Shown one piece after another: positions 1 through 5,368 of a stretch of DNA of 6,312 bases. Location: the NCBI GenBank assembly GCA_027886785.1, contig JAPCJV010000110.1:1-6312 (forward strand), given 5' to 3'. Position 1 is the first letter of the stretch, and each line of letters opens with the position of its first letter. The translations under genes were made by a program, and so were the position numbers. The notes below the pieces were generated by a model. That model saw only the letters and a program-made list of their open reading frames with translations, made no database searches and was not told the origin of the DNA. Source of the stretch: Nitrososphaerota archaeon (GTDB taxonomy: Archaea > Thermoproteota > Nitrososphaeria > Nitrososphaerales > CADDZS01).

Positions 1-112
1 CATGCTCTTTACTATTGAGACCTTGTCTACCGACCACGATCCTTTCCTTTAGATCTTTTCCAATATCCAGTTCCTTTTGCAGGGAGATCCTACTCCTCAG
101 AAACGAGGGCAA
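1..112 (-). CDS. Possible partial ORF running off the left edge, unrecognised
   Basis: The minus strand stays open from a TTG at 112-110, directly after an in-frame TGA at 115-113, to the window edge, giving about 37 codons. The peptide begins roughly MPSFLRSRIS and continues through KELDIGKDLKERI and VVGRQGLNSKEH. This Lys/Glu-rich, low-complexity-free composition looks like real coding sequence. If TTG is the start, it overlaps the end of cca by 23 bp, so it would be a third gene of the thpR-cca unit. A GTG at 42-40 is an alternative start. I do not recognise the family, and 37 open codons can occur by chance, so both the gene and its start are tentative. Confidence 0.35.
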   Translation of the reverse strand, partial: MPSFLRSRISLQKELDIGKDLKERIVVGRQGLNSKEH

Positions 113-1511
113 TCACTTCCCTCCGGAGCCAGTCCAAGTTTTGTTTTGACGAGGATTTCAAAGTCTTCCATCCATCGGAGATTTTGTGATTTCTTCGGAC
201 TTCCTTTTTGATTTCTTCCGAAAGTCCAATGGAATCCAGAAATTTCTTTGAAAACAGTTGCCTGAGACTTTTTTGGACTTCCATAGAGAAAGCATCCCTC
301 TCGAAGATGGACTCGAGTCGCCCGTCCTCCGCTATCCAGGTGAGGAGAGTTCTTCTCTTGTTCTTTGAAAGGTAACTATCCACCTCCTGCGCTCTAAAAT
401 ATTCGGGGCCCTTTCTCGTGTGGACTTTTCCCAAACTGGTCTCAGCGAGCAAGAAGAGGAACGCGCAGTGGGTCTCTTCGTTGGAAGCAGCTGTAGATCT
501 TAGTACTTGGAAGTCGAGTTTGGAAAGCTTTTCCGAAATCGCACTCTCGCTTCTTCTTAGCTGCCCCCAAAGAATATCCGGGCTTCGTTTTTCGTTCCTG
601 AAGGTGACGATCGCAGTCCGTAAGAGCAACTCTTTCGACTTCGGATTCATTGAGAGTTTTGTTACTTTCTTGCTTTCGAAATAAGACAGGCTAGGATCCA
701 ACAAAAAGCGCCGGCTCTGGAGGACGAGCCTTGCCACATTCCTCGCAGAAATCGCGGTTCCCAGATTTCTCGTTGTATCCACCGGATCCAGGATTACTAC
801 TGGACTTTCAAAGGAGTCGGCGAGATCCTTGTCGTACTCTTCTAGTGAAATTACCTCATGCTGTTTCCACTTCGAGATTCCTAGCAACGTTCCCAGAAAG
901 GAACCCTTCCAGAGAGTCAACACCTCGCACACGTATCCGCTGAATCCTTGCACCTTCACTTCCGCCCCGTAAACACCGAGGCTCTTTACAAATTTCTTGA
1001 ACAACCTCGCTTCGGTGTTCATTCTTTCGTCCAGTTTGGAAGCAATGTATTTTGTGTGGAAGGGCGAACGGTCAGCCGCACTGCGCCATTCCCCACGCGC
1101 CACTTTGTAACATGGTACTAAATTTACTCGAACTTTATCCACATGCGCCTCTACGTAGGGATGTTCTGCATACCTGAGGTTCACTTGAAATCCAGCCATC
1201 GCTTCCATGGCAGATCTAACCGCTACCGATTCCAGTTTTTCTCTGGAAAATTCCACTGGATACAGCAGAAAGTAATCGATATCGTGGTTTCCCTTCAGCC
1301 AAGTACCCCGAGCATAAGACCCCCCGAGAACGATCTCTGGTTTTGGATCGGATGCTTCTCTTTCAAGAGTTGCTTCGATAAGGCCTCTGACTTTTAGGGC
1401 GACCGCTTCCAGTTTTTTGATTTCGGACGAATCCGGGGTTACTAGTTTTGACGCTTTCTCCAATACTAAATCAGGTGATTTTTCAGCAGAAACCATAGCC
1501 CAGAGTCTCAT
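90..1511 (-). CDS. cca: CCA tRNA nucleotidyltransferase, archaeal class I
   Basis: This enzyme adds or repairs the 3'-terminal CCA of tRNA from CTP and ATP without a nucleic acid template. The nucleotidyltransferase head carries GGSYARGTW (residues 63-71) and the metal-binding DID (77-79). The archaeal class I landmarks follow: RYAEHPYV (113-120), VPCY (132-135), ADRSPFH (146-152), QGFSGYVCE (188-196), LDPVD (241-245) and HTRKGPEY (364-371). Its 473 residues slightly exceed the roughly 440-460 usual in the family, the excess being a Lys/Arg-rich C-terminus. The residue aligned with the third catalytic carboxylate (Asp110 in the Archaeoglobus enzyme) is Asn130 here, encoded by AAT at 1124-1122. 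The start is ATG at 1511-1509, 5 nt after the thpR stop. An in-frame ATG at residue 6 is equally possible, and neither has a clear Shine-Dalgarno. It is probably co-transcribed with thpR. Confidence 0.95.
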   Translation of the reverse strand: MRLWAMVSAEKSPDLVLEKASKLVTPDSSEIKKLEAVALKVRGLIEATLEREASDPKPEIVLGGSYARGTWLKGNHDIDYFLLYPVEFSREKLESVAVRSAMEAMAGFQVNLRYAEHPYVEAHVDKVRVNLVPCYKVARGEWRSAADRSPFHTKYIASKLDERMNTEARLFKKFVKSLGVYGAEVKVQGFSGYVCEVLTLWKGSFLGTLLGISKWKQHEVISLEEYDKDLADSFESPVVILDPVDTTRNLGTAISARNVARLVLQSRRFLLDPSLSYFESKKVTKLSMNPKSKELLLRTAIVTFRNEKRSPDILWGQLRRSESAISEKLSKLDFQVLRSTAASNEETHCAFLFLLAETSLGKVHTRKGPEYFRAQEVDSYLSKNKRRTLLTWIAEDGRLESIFERDAFSMEVQKSLRQLFSKKFLDSIGLSEEIKKEVRRNHKISDGWKTLKSSSKQNLDWLRREVIALVSEE

Positions 1512-1516
1512 CTCGC

Positions 1517-2077
1517 CTATTCGAAGACGTGGAGGTCGGTGTATTCAGGCCCGGACGGCGTCAGTTGAGACAGCTTCAATCGTAAATTCCTGATCTTGGA
1601 GGTCCCGAAATCCCTCTCCTTGTTTTCACGGATAAAACTTACGAGCTCTTCTTTGTTTCTACCTGACCTAACTCTGGCTATTGTCACGTGAGGACTGAAT
1701 CTTTCTGAACCATCTTCTTTCAAGGTACGTATCGGTTTCAGAAGAGAGTTCACCAGCGATGCTTGTGCTTCAAGGCGGGACGCAGAGGCAGGGTCTATTC
1801 CGATCCAAATTACGGAAATTCTTCGCTCATCCGGGAATGCACCACATCCCTGAAATTTTAGATCTACTTCAAAATTTTTTACTTTGCCCCGCAGAGCTTC
1901 TATGATTTGGCTCTTGTCCGTCTCGTCGATCTCCCCCAAGAATCTTACCGTAAAGTGCAGAATGTTGGAATTGACTAGCTTCAGATCTGCCCCGGTACGT
2001 TTGAGATCATTTTGAAGCTCCTGTACTCCGCGTACAAAAGCAGGCTCTGAAATATCATACGACAGAAAGGCGCGCAA
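1517..2077 (-). CDS. thpR: RNA 2',3'-cyclic phosphodiesterase (ThpR, '2'-5' RNA ligase' family)
   Basis: This is a 2H phosphoesterase. Family members hydrolyse RNA 2',3'-cyclic phosphate to a 2'-phosphate and can join or open 2'-5' linked tRNA halves in vitro; the physiological role is unsettled. The two catalytic HxT motifs are visible as HFTV (residues 41-44) and HVTI (130-133, preceded by FSP), about 89 residues apart as expected. The N-terminus MRAFLSYDIS and the length of 186 aa are typical. The start is TTG at 2077-2075. The in-frame stop at 2110-2108 leaves no ATG or GTG upstream, and the family usually begins MRAF, so TTG is convincing. No good Shine-Dalgarno is seen. It is the first gene of a minus-strand pair, with cca starting 5 nt after its stop. 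The thpR-cca pairing recurs in other archaea. Confidence 0.93.
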   Translation of the reverse strand: MRAFLSYDISEPAFVRGVQELQNDLKRTGADLKLVNSNILHFTVRFLGEIDETDKSQIIEALRGKVKNFEVDLKFQGCGAFPDERRISVIWIGIDPASASRLEAQASLVNSLLKPIRTLKEDGSERFSPHVTIARVRSGRNKEELVSFIRENKERDFGTSKIRNLRLKLSQLTPSGPEYTDLHVFE

Positions 2078-2298
2078 ACGAGCTTCACATATCAGGTAGA
2101 GTTCATGCTAGTTCTAATTGTTTCTATTCACGGTGAAAAAGATCTGGACCAGAAAAATAATGCAGCCCATCTCAAAACAGATATTAGGTCTGAGCTTCAA
2201 ATGATTTCCTGAACGGAATCTATAGTTCTAAAATCTAGCATTGGTTTCGAAGCTAGGTTTTAGAAAAGTTTCGAAAGGGGACACTGAAGTGAAAGAGT
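2078..2298. other. Divergent intergenic region between thpR and the UPF0200 gene
   Basis: This AT-richer region must hold the start signals for transcription in both directions. On the minus strand, ATTATTTTT (2161-2153) is a weak TATA-like candidate for thpR and would imply a leader of about 50 nt. On the plus strand, the CTATAG neighbourhood (about 2219-2226) and the TTTTAGAAA stretch (about 2258-2266) are weak candidates for the UPF0200 gene. None matches a strong archaeal TATA box, so I do not call a promoter here. The notable content is the inverted repeat at 2226-2265, listed separately. I see no tRNA cloverleaf and no convincing C/D box pair. Confidence 0.6.
2226..2265 (+). repeat. 14-bp inverted repeat / hairpin upstream of the UPF0200 gene
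   Basis: The left arm 2226-2239 (TTCTAAAATCTAGC) pairs with the right arm 2252-2265 (GCTAGGTTTTAGAA) across a 12-nt loop. All positions are Watson-Crick except one, T2234 against G2257. That is a G-U wobble in plus-strand RNA but an A-C mismatch in minus-strand RNA, so pairing is complete only in a plus-strand transcript. It ends about 34-51 nt before the candidate starts of the UPF0200 gene. It may be a 5'-leader structure or a dyad operator; no U-tract follows, so it does not look like a terminator. Confidence 0.7.
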
Positions 2299-2316
2299 TT
2301 GGCGTTGATAACATCC

Positions 2317-2928
2317 ATGAATCCAAAAGTTGAATCCGGTGATCAGTCGGGGTCTGTAACGAAGCAGACTCGACTGGTAGTGTGTGTCACTGGAATGCCG
2401 GGCGCAGGAAAGTCTGCGGCCTCGGAGATTTCCGCGGGCTTGGGTTTCGAAGTTTTCCGGATGGGGGATGACGTGAGGATGGAGGCAGAAAGAAGGAACC
2501 TCCCTCCGACGGATGAAAACCTGGGAGCAATCATGCTCCAGCTGAGGCAGAGCGGAGGACCGGTGGCGATCGCACGTCTCTGCGAACAGAGAATAGAGAA
2601 GAACTCCAAGTCGCACTACGTACTAATCGATGGGATTAGAAACATGAATGAGTTTCTTGAATTCAAAAAGCTTGGAACTGCAGTTCTGGTTTCCATTCAC
2701 GCGTCCCCCGAACGAAGGTACAAATTCCTCAGGGAAAGAGGCAGGAGCGATTCTCCCGGCAGCTTTGAGGCATTTGACGGGCGCGATCGTCGCGAACTTT
2801 CAGTGGGGATCGGCGAAGCCATCGCTCTAGCGGATGAGATCGTAACAAATTCTGGATCTATTGAAGAGCTAAGAAGCAAAGTAAGCGCCCTCTTGACGAC
2901 ATTGAAGGAAAACTGGGTCAGGCACTAA
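2317..2928 (+). CDS. UPF0200 P-loop kinase-like protein (adenylate/dephospho-CoA kinase-like fold)
   Basis: This is a P-loop NTPase of the archaeal UPF0200 family, which resembles small nucleotide kinases. Its substrate is not established, as far as I know. Counting from the ATG at 2317 (203 aa), the Walker A motif GMPGAGKS lies near residues 26-33. It is followed by the family block FRMGDDVR, then PPTDENLG, GGPVAIARLC, the LID-like segment RERGRSD and the C-terminal blocks GRDRREL-VGIGEAIALAD. A TTG at 2299 would add six residues. I prefer the ATG because the family core begins just before Walker A, so even this start leaves a longer N-terminus than usual. AGGGG at 2276-2280 is too distant to act as a ribosome site for it. 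The gene is followed after 19 nt by the UPF0201 gene. Some archaea, such as Archaeoglobus, fuse the two families into one protein, which supports a joint role. Confidence 0.9.
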   Translation: MNPKVESGDQSGSVTKQTRLVVCVTGMPGAGKSAASEISAGLGFEVFRMGDDVRMEAERRNLPPTDENLGAIMLQLRQSGGPVAIARLCEQRIEKNSKSHYVLIDGIRNMNEFLEFKKLGTAVLVSIHASPERRYKFLRERGRSDSPGSFEAFDGRDRRELSVGIGEAIALADEIVTNSGSIEELRSKVSALLTTLKENWVRH

Positions 2929-2947
2929 TACTCAAACTAGATGCGAT

Positions 2948-3394
2948 TTGCAAATTCAAACAGATCCTTTGGACACCCAGAAAATCGATCTGGACATTAC
3001 CGTCGAAGCTCAAGTAAAGAGTACCGAGTCAAAGGATAAGGTCGCGAAAGCGATCACCAACTTGTTTCCGCGTCCGGGCGATCTCAGGTTCGAGCACGAT
3101 CGGATCGTGCTCGTTTTTTCAGACCTAGAGGGCCTACAGTTTTTGAAAGACCAGTTTCGAGACAGGCGAGTGCGATCGGCTGCTCGAAGGCTCCTGATAG
3201 CAAATCAAGATGAGGGCTCGCTCCAGACTTTTCTACTTTTGAACAAGCAGGCGGCCACAGCGGGAATAGGATCATTGTGCGACGACCCCAAAGAATCTGC
3301 ATTGGGACCAATGGTCCTTCGGATTAGGTCAAGCCACCTTCCGAGAATGATCGATTGGATGACTCAAGGCTACGATGCTGCCGAGAGATCGTAG
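2948..3394 (+). CDS. UPF0201 family predicted RNA-binding protein (dsRBD-like fold)
   Basis: This 148-aa protein belongs to the UPF0201 / exosome-associated predicted RNA-binding group. Supporting features are the N-terminal strand ITVEAQV followed by STESKDKVAKAITNLFP (about residues 25-41), the central FLKDQFRDRRVRSAARRLL (65-83), and the C-terminal GPMVLRI followed by MIDWM (120-138). The adjacent UPF0200 gene strengthens the call, because the two families are often paired or fused. No ATG lies in frame before residue 122, so a non-ATG start is required. TTG 2948 is the first option and TTG 2969 the next; the conserved core starts at about residue 13, so both are compatible. No clear Shine-Dalgarno precedes either. 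The 3' end overlaps the convergent rnz gene by 25 bp. A perfect palindrome followed by T6 lies inside the gene, over about codons 48-57. Confidence 0.82.
   Translation: MQIQTDPLDTQKIDLDITVEAQVKSTESKDKVAKAITNLFPRPGDLRFEHDRIVLVFSDLEGLQFLKDQFRDRRVRSAARRLLIANQDEGSLQTFLLLNKQAATAGIGSLCDDPKESALGPMVLRIRSSHLPRMIDWMTQGYDAAERS
3091..3119 (+). repeat. Perfect 23-nt palindrome followed by T6, inside the UPF0201 gene
   Basis: Positions 3091-3101 (CGAGCACGATC) and 3103-3113 (GATCGTGCTCG) are exact reverse complements around a single G at 3102. As RNA this gives a stem of at least 10 bp with a CGG loop. Six T follow immediately (3114-3119). It has the shape of an intrinsic terminator in the plus direction but lies in coding sequence, encoding E-H-D-R-I-V-L-V-F. 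It may be a coincidence of codon choice, a premature-termination or pausing site, or a protein-binding palindrome. Archaeal termination depends mainly on U-tracts, so the function is uncertain. Confidence 0.75.
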
Positions 3395-4302
3395 ACCATC
3401 ATATCTTTAGCAGCGATTGTATTCGGAAATTCTTCACGTGCTTCCCTTACGAGATGAGACACGTTCCGATATCGAGCGCTGAAGTGCGTCAGAATGAGCT
3501 TCTTTATGCCAGCTCTTCTTGCGAGGATCGCAGCCTCCCTGGAGGTTGAGTGATAGTTCTCGATTGCATTTTCCTTGTTGGCATCGGAGTACGTAGAATC
3601 AAAAATCAAAACGTCACACTTCTTGAAAAACTGCTCTAGGGATTTAGAGGGCCTGGTATCCCCAGAGAGTCCTATCCGTTTCCCCATCCTTGGAGAATCC
3701 ATAACTTGGTTGGGTGTGACTTTCTTTCCTGTCTTGGGCGATTTCACTGTTTGGCCATGCTGAAGTTCAGACCAAAGAGGCCCTTCCGGTATTCCCAATT
3801 TTAGGGCAGTCTCCGGATGAAATCTTCCCGGTTTTTCTTTTTCCTCGAAGAGAAACGAGAAAGATAAGGTAGAATGTTCGGATCGCGCCGCTAAAACCCT
3901 GACTTTCGATTTCTTTTCATCAAATATCACTCCAGGTCTTACCTCTTTTATTTCCACTTCAAAGGTCAGGCCGAACCGGAGGATTGCCCGGTTCATGGTG
4001 ATGAATTCGATAATTCCTTTTGGACCAAATACTTTCACCGGTTTTTCCCTTTTGTTCATGGCCATCGATTGAAGGATTCCGAGGAGTCCTATTACATGGT
4101 CGCCGTGAAGATGGGTAATGAAAAAAGAGCACTCTTTGTTAAGTCCCAAACCAGAGTTTAGCACGGCTCGTTGACTTCCTTCTCCGCAATCAAAGAACCA
4201 CTGCGATCCTTCGTAGACAATAACCATGCATGACAGGCCTCTGTCTCTAGTGGGCACTGCCGAAGAAGTTCCAAAAAAATGGATTTTGAAATCTGAAGCC
4301 AC
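3370..4302 (-). CDS. rnz: Ribonuclease Z (tRNA 3' endonuclease)
   Basis: This metallo-beta-lactamase-fold endonuclease cuts the 3' trailer from pre-tRNA, leaving an end for CCA addition. At 310 aa it is a normal short-form RNase Z. Visible motifs are FGTSSAVPT (residues 10-18), FDCGEGSQR (37-45), the zinc motif HLHGDH (64-69), SEHST with His143, SGDTRP with Asp215 (213-218), H251 in NYHSTSREAA, and LTHFSARY with His273 (271-278). The flexible-arm block GRFHPETALKLGIPEGP (159-175) is present. The usual HEAT(F/Y) motif reads FDSTY (234-238), with Asp235 where Glu is common. The start is GTG at 4302-4300, 2 nt after the trmG10 stop, with AAGGAG 12 nt upstream. It is the last gene of the prs-trmG10-rnz run, and its 3' end overlaps the opposing UPF0201 gene. 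Confidence 0.96.
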   Translation of the reverse strand: MASDFKIHFFGTSSAVPTRDRGLSCMVIVYEGSQWFFDCGEGSQRAVLNSGLGLNKECSFFITHLHGDHVIGLLGILQSMAMNKREKPVKVFGPKGIIEFITMNRAILRFGLTFEVEIKEVRPGVIFDEKKSKVRVLAARSEHSTLSFSFLFEEKEKPGRFHPETALKLGIPEGPLWSELQHGQTVKSPKTGKKVTPNQVMDSPRMGKRIGLSGDTRPSKSLEQFFKKCDVLIFDSTYSDANKENAIENYHSTSREAAILARRAGIKKLILTHFSARYRNVSHLVREAREEFPNTIAAKDMMVYDLSAAS

Positions 4303-4304
4303 TC

Positions 4305-5327
4305 TTAGTTGGATCTCCTTCTCAAAACGCTGATCGCTCTGGTAAGATGTCTGTGGACGTAAAGAAGATGTTCTTCATGGAGATCAAAATATGATTTATC
4401 AAATTCAAATTCGATTTCCGAAGGACGCATTACGACACAGTATTTTGGTTTTTTACGTGGAGAAGCATCCAATATTTCAGCAGCAGCGTATGTAAATTCC
4501 TTCATTATAATCCTCGTTTCTTTTCCCTTTGTCGACGACGCTCTGCCGTAGGGAACATCCGTTCCTATCGCATCAACAAACCTGACTGGCAGCCTTGGTT
4601 GTGTGGAATCTACTCGGCAAACAGATCCGCGGTCAAGAGAGAACTGATTAAGATTCTGCTGCGCACCTCTGGCAATCCATCTGGTTAGATCGAAGCCCAC
4701 TGTATTAATTCCCATGAGTGAACTCTCTATCAATAAACTGCCGGTTCCGCAGAACGGATCCAAAAAATACTCTTCCTCCTTTACTCGGGAGAGATTGACT
4801 AGGAGGCACGCCAACTTGGGAAAAATAGCCGAGGGGAGAAAAAATTTCCTTGCCCTGGGCCGACGAAGCCTCCAAGTGGACGTCTTGAATCCATCAGCAG
4901 ATAGCGCCAAGACAAATCCCTCAGGCACTCTTTCCAGTTGAAAGACAAGTCCCGGATTTTCCAAAGACACCTTCGCTCCCGTTTTTTCTTTAATCAGGGC
5001 GCCTAGCTCTGCGCACTGCAGCCTGTCAAGAGTTACACTGTCAACAACGAAAGCCTTTCCCGTTTCAAAGAGATCTCTCCCTATTTCGTGAGCGAGCTCT
5101 CCCACTGTTTCACCTGCGCCCAAGAGTACCCCTCCGAAGCGGCAGTAGGCCGCCCTTCGAGTTATTTTCGAAATTAGCATGGGATCTTCCATGTTGGAAC
5201 GGATGACCCTGGGGCTCAGATTTTCGCACTCAAACAACTGTGGAGAATACGTTTCGCCAAGGGCACGAATTTCTGCCGAAGGGAATGTGTAGTCCTCCCC
5301 CGATAGCACAAAGAGGGAACTCTTCAA
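4305..5327 (-). CDS. trmG10: THUMP-domain tRNA methyltransferase, Trm-G10 / Trm11-like (tRNA guanine-10 N2)
   Basis: This enzyme is predicted to transfer methyl groups from S-adenosylmethionine to N2 of guanine 10 in tRNA. The N-terminal half (about residues 1-150) matches the NFLD/THUMP arrangement: a family-like start (FVLSGEDYTFPSAEI), ITRRAAY at 55-61, and a THUMP core ending near ADGFKTS. The catalytic half has PSAIFPKLA (165-173), the SAM-binding FLDPFCGTGSLLIE (188-201), the acidic GFDL (211-214) and VDST (239-242), the catalytic TDVPYGR (256-262), and a C-terminal HRHLTRAI (325-332) typical of Trm-G10. The normal DPPY tetrad is DVPY here. At 340 aa the length is normal. The start is TTG at 5327-5325, as no in-frame ATG or GTG lies upstream in the intergenic gap. 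It follows prs by 41 nt and precedes rnz by 2 nt. The exact position specificity is inferred from family resemblance. Confidence 0.9.
   Translation of the reverse strand: MKSSLFVLSGEDYTFPSAEIRALGETYSPQLFECENLSPRVIRSNMEDPMLISKITRRAAYCRFGGVLLGAGETVGELAHEIGRDLFETGKAFVVDSVTLDRLQCAELGALIKEKTGAKVSLENPGLVFQLERVPEGFVLALSADGFKTSTWRLRRPRARKFFLPSAIFPKLACLLVNLSRVKEEEYFLDPFCGTGSLLIESSLMGINTVGFDLTRWIARGAQQNLNQFSLDRGSVCRVDSTQPRLPVRFVDAIGTDVPYGRASSTKGKETRIIMKEFTYAAAEILDASPRKKPKYCVVMRPSEIEFEFDKSYFDLHEEHLLYVHRHLTRAISVLRRRSN
4315..4320 (-). promoter_or_regulatory. Shine-Dalgarno-like AAGGAG before rnz
   Basis: AAGGAG on the minus strand lies within the last codons of trmG10, with 12 nt between it and the GTG start of rnz. 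The spacing is long but usable, and the motif supports the GTG start and translation from a polycistronic message. A weaker GAGG at 5343-5340 sits at the same 12-nt distance from the TTG start of trmG10. Confidence 0.5.
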
Positions 5328-5368
5328 GACCCTAGAGATCCTCGACGATGGAATACGTGAAACGAAAC

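Noticed and set aside
2190..2215. C/D-box-like elements (CTGA, ATGATTT, CTGA).
   Set aside because: The boxes are only a few bases apart, leaving no room for guide sequences, and the C box does not match well.
2205..2283. H/ACA-like guide RNA built on the 2226-2265 hairpin, with a possible lower stem TTTCCT/AGGGGA and an ACA at 2281-2283.
   Set aside because: The lower stem relies on two G-U pairs, the ACA overlaps the stem, and I could not derive a convincing rRNA target pocket.
2260..2616. 118-codon minus-strand open frame opposite the UPF0200 gene.
   Set aside because: It is antisense to a gene with clear Walker A and family motifs, its composition is unlike a folded protein, and it has no recognisable domain.
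2778..2796. CGCGA/TCGCG short inverted repeat in the UPF0200 gene.
   Set aside because: Arms of five bases are expected by chance in coding DNA with frequent CGATCG.
2941..3039. ATG-started frame of 32 codons overlapping the start of the UPF0201 gene in another frame.
   Set aside because: The peptide is short and resembles no family, while the overlapping frame carries clear UPF0201 features. A frameshift at the UPF0201 start is not needed, because TTG explains it.
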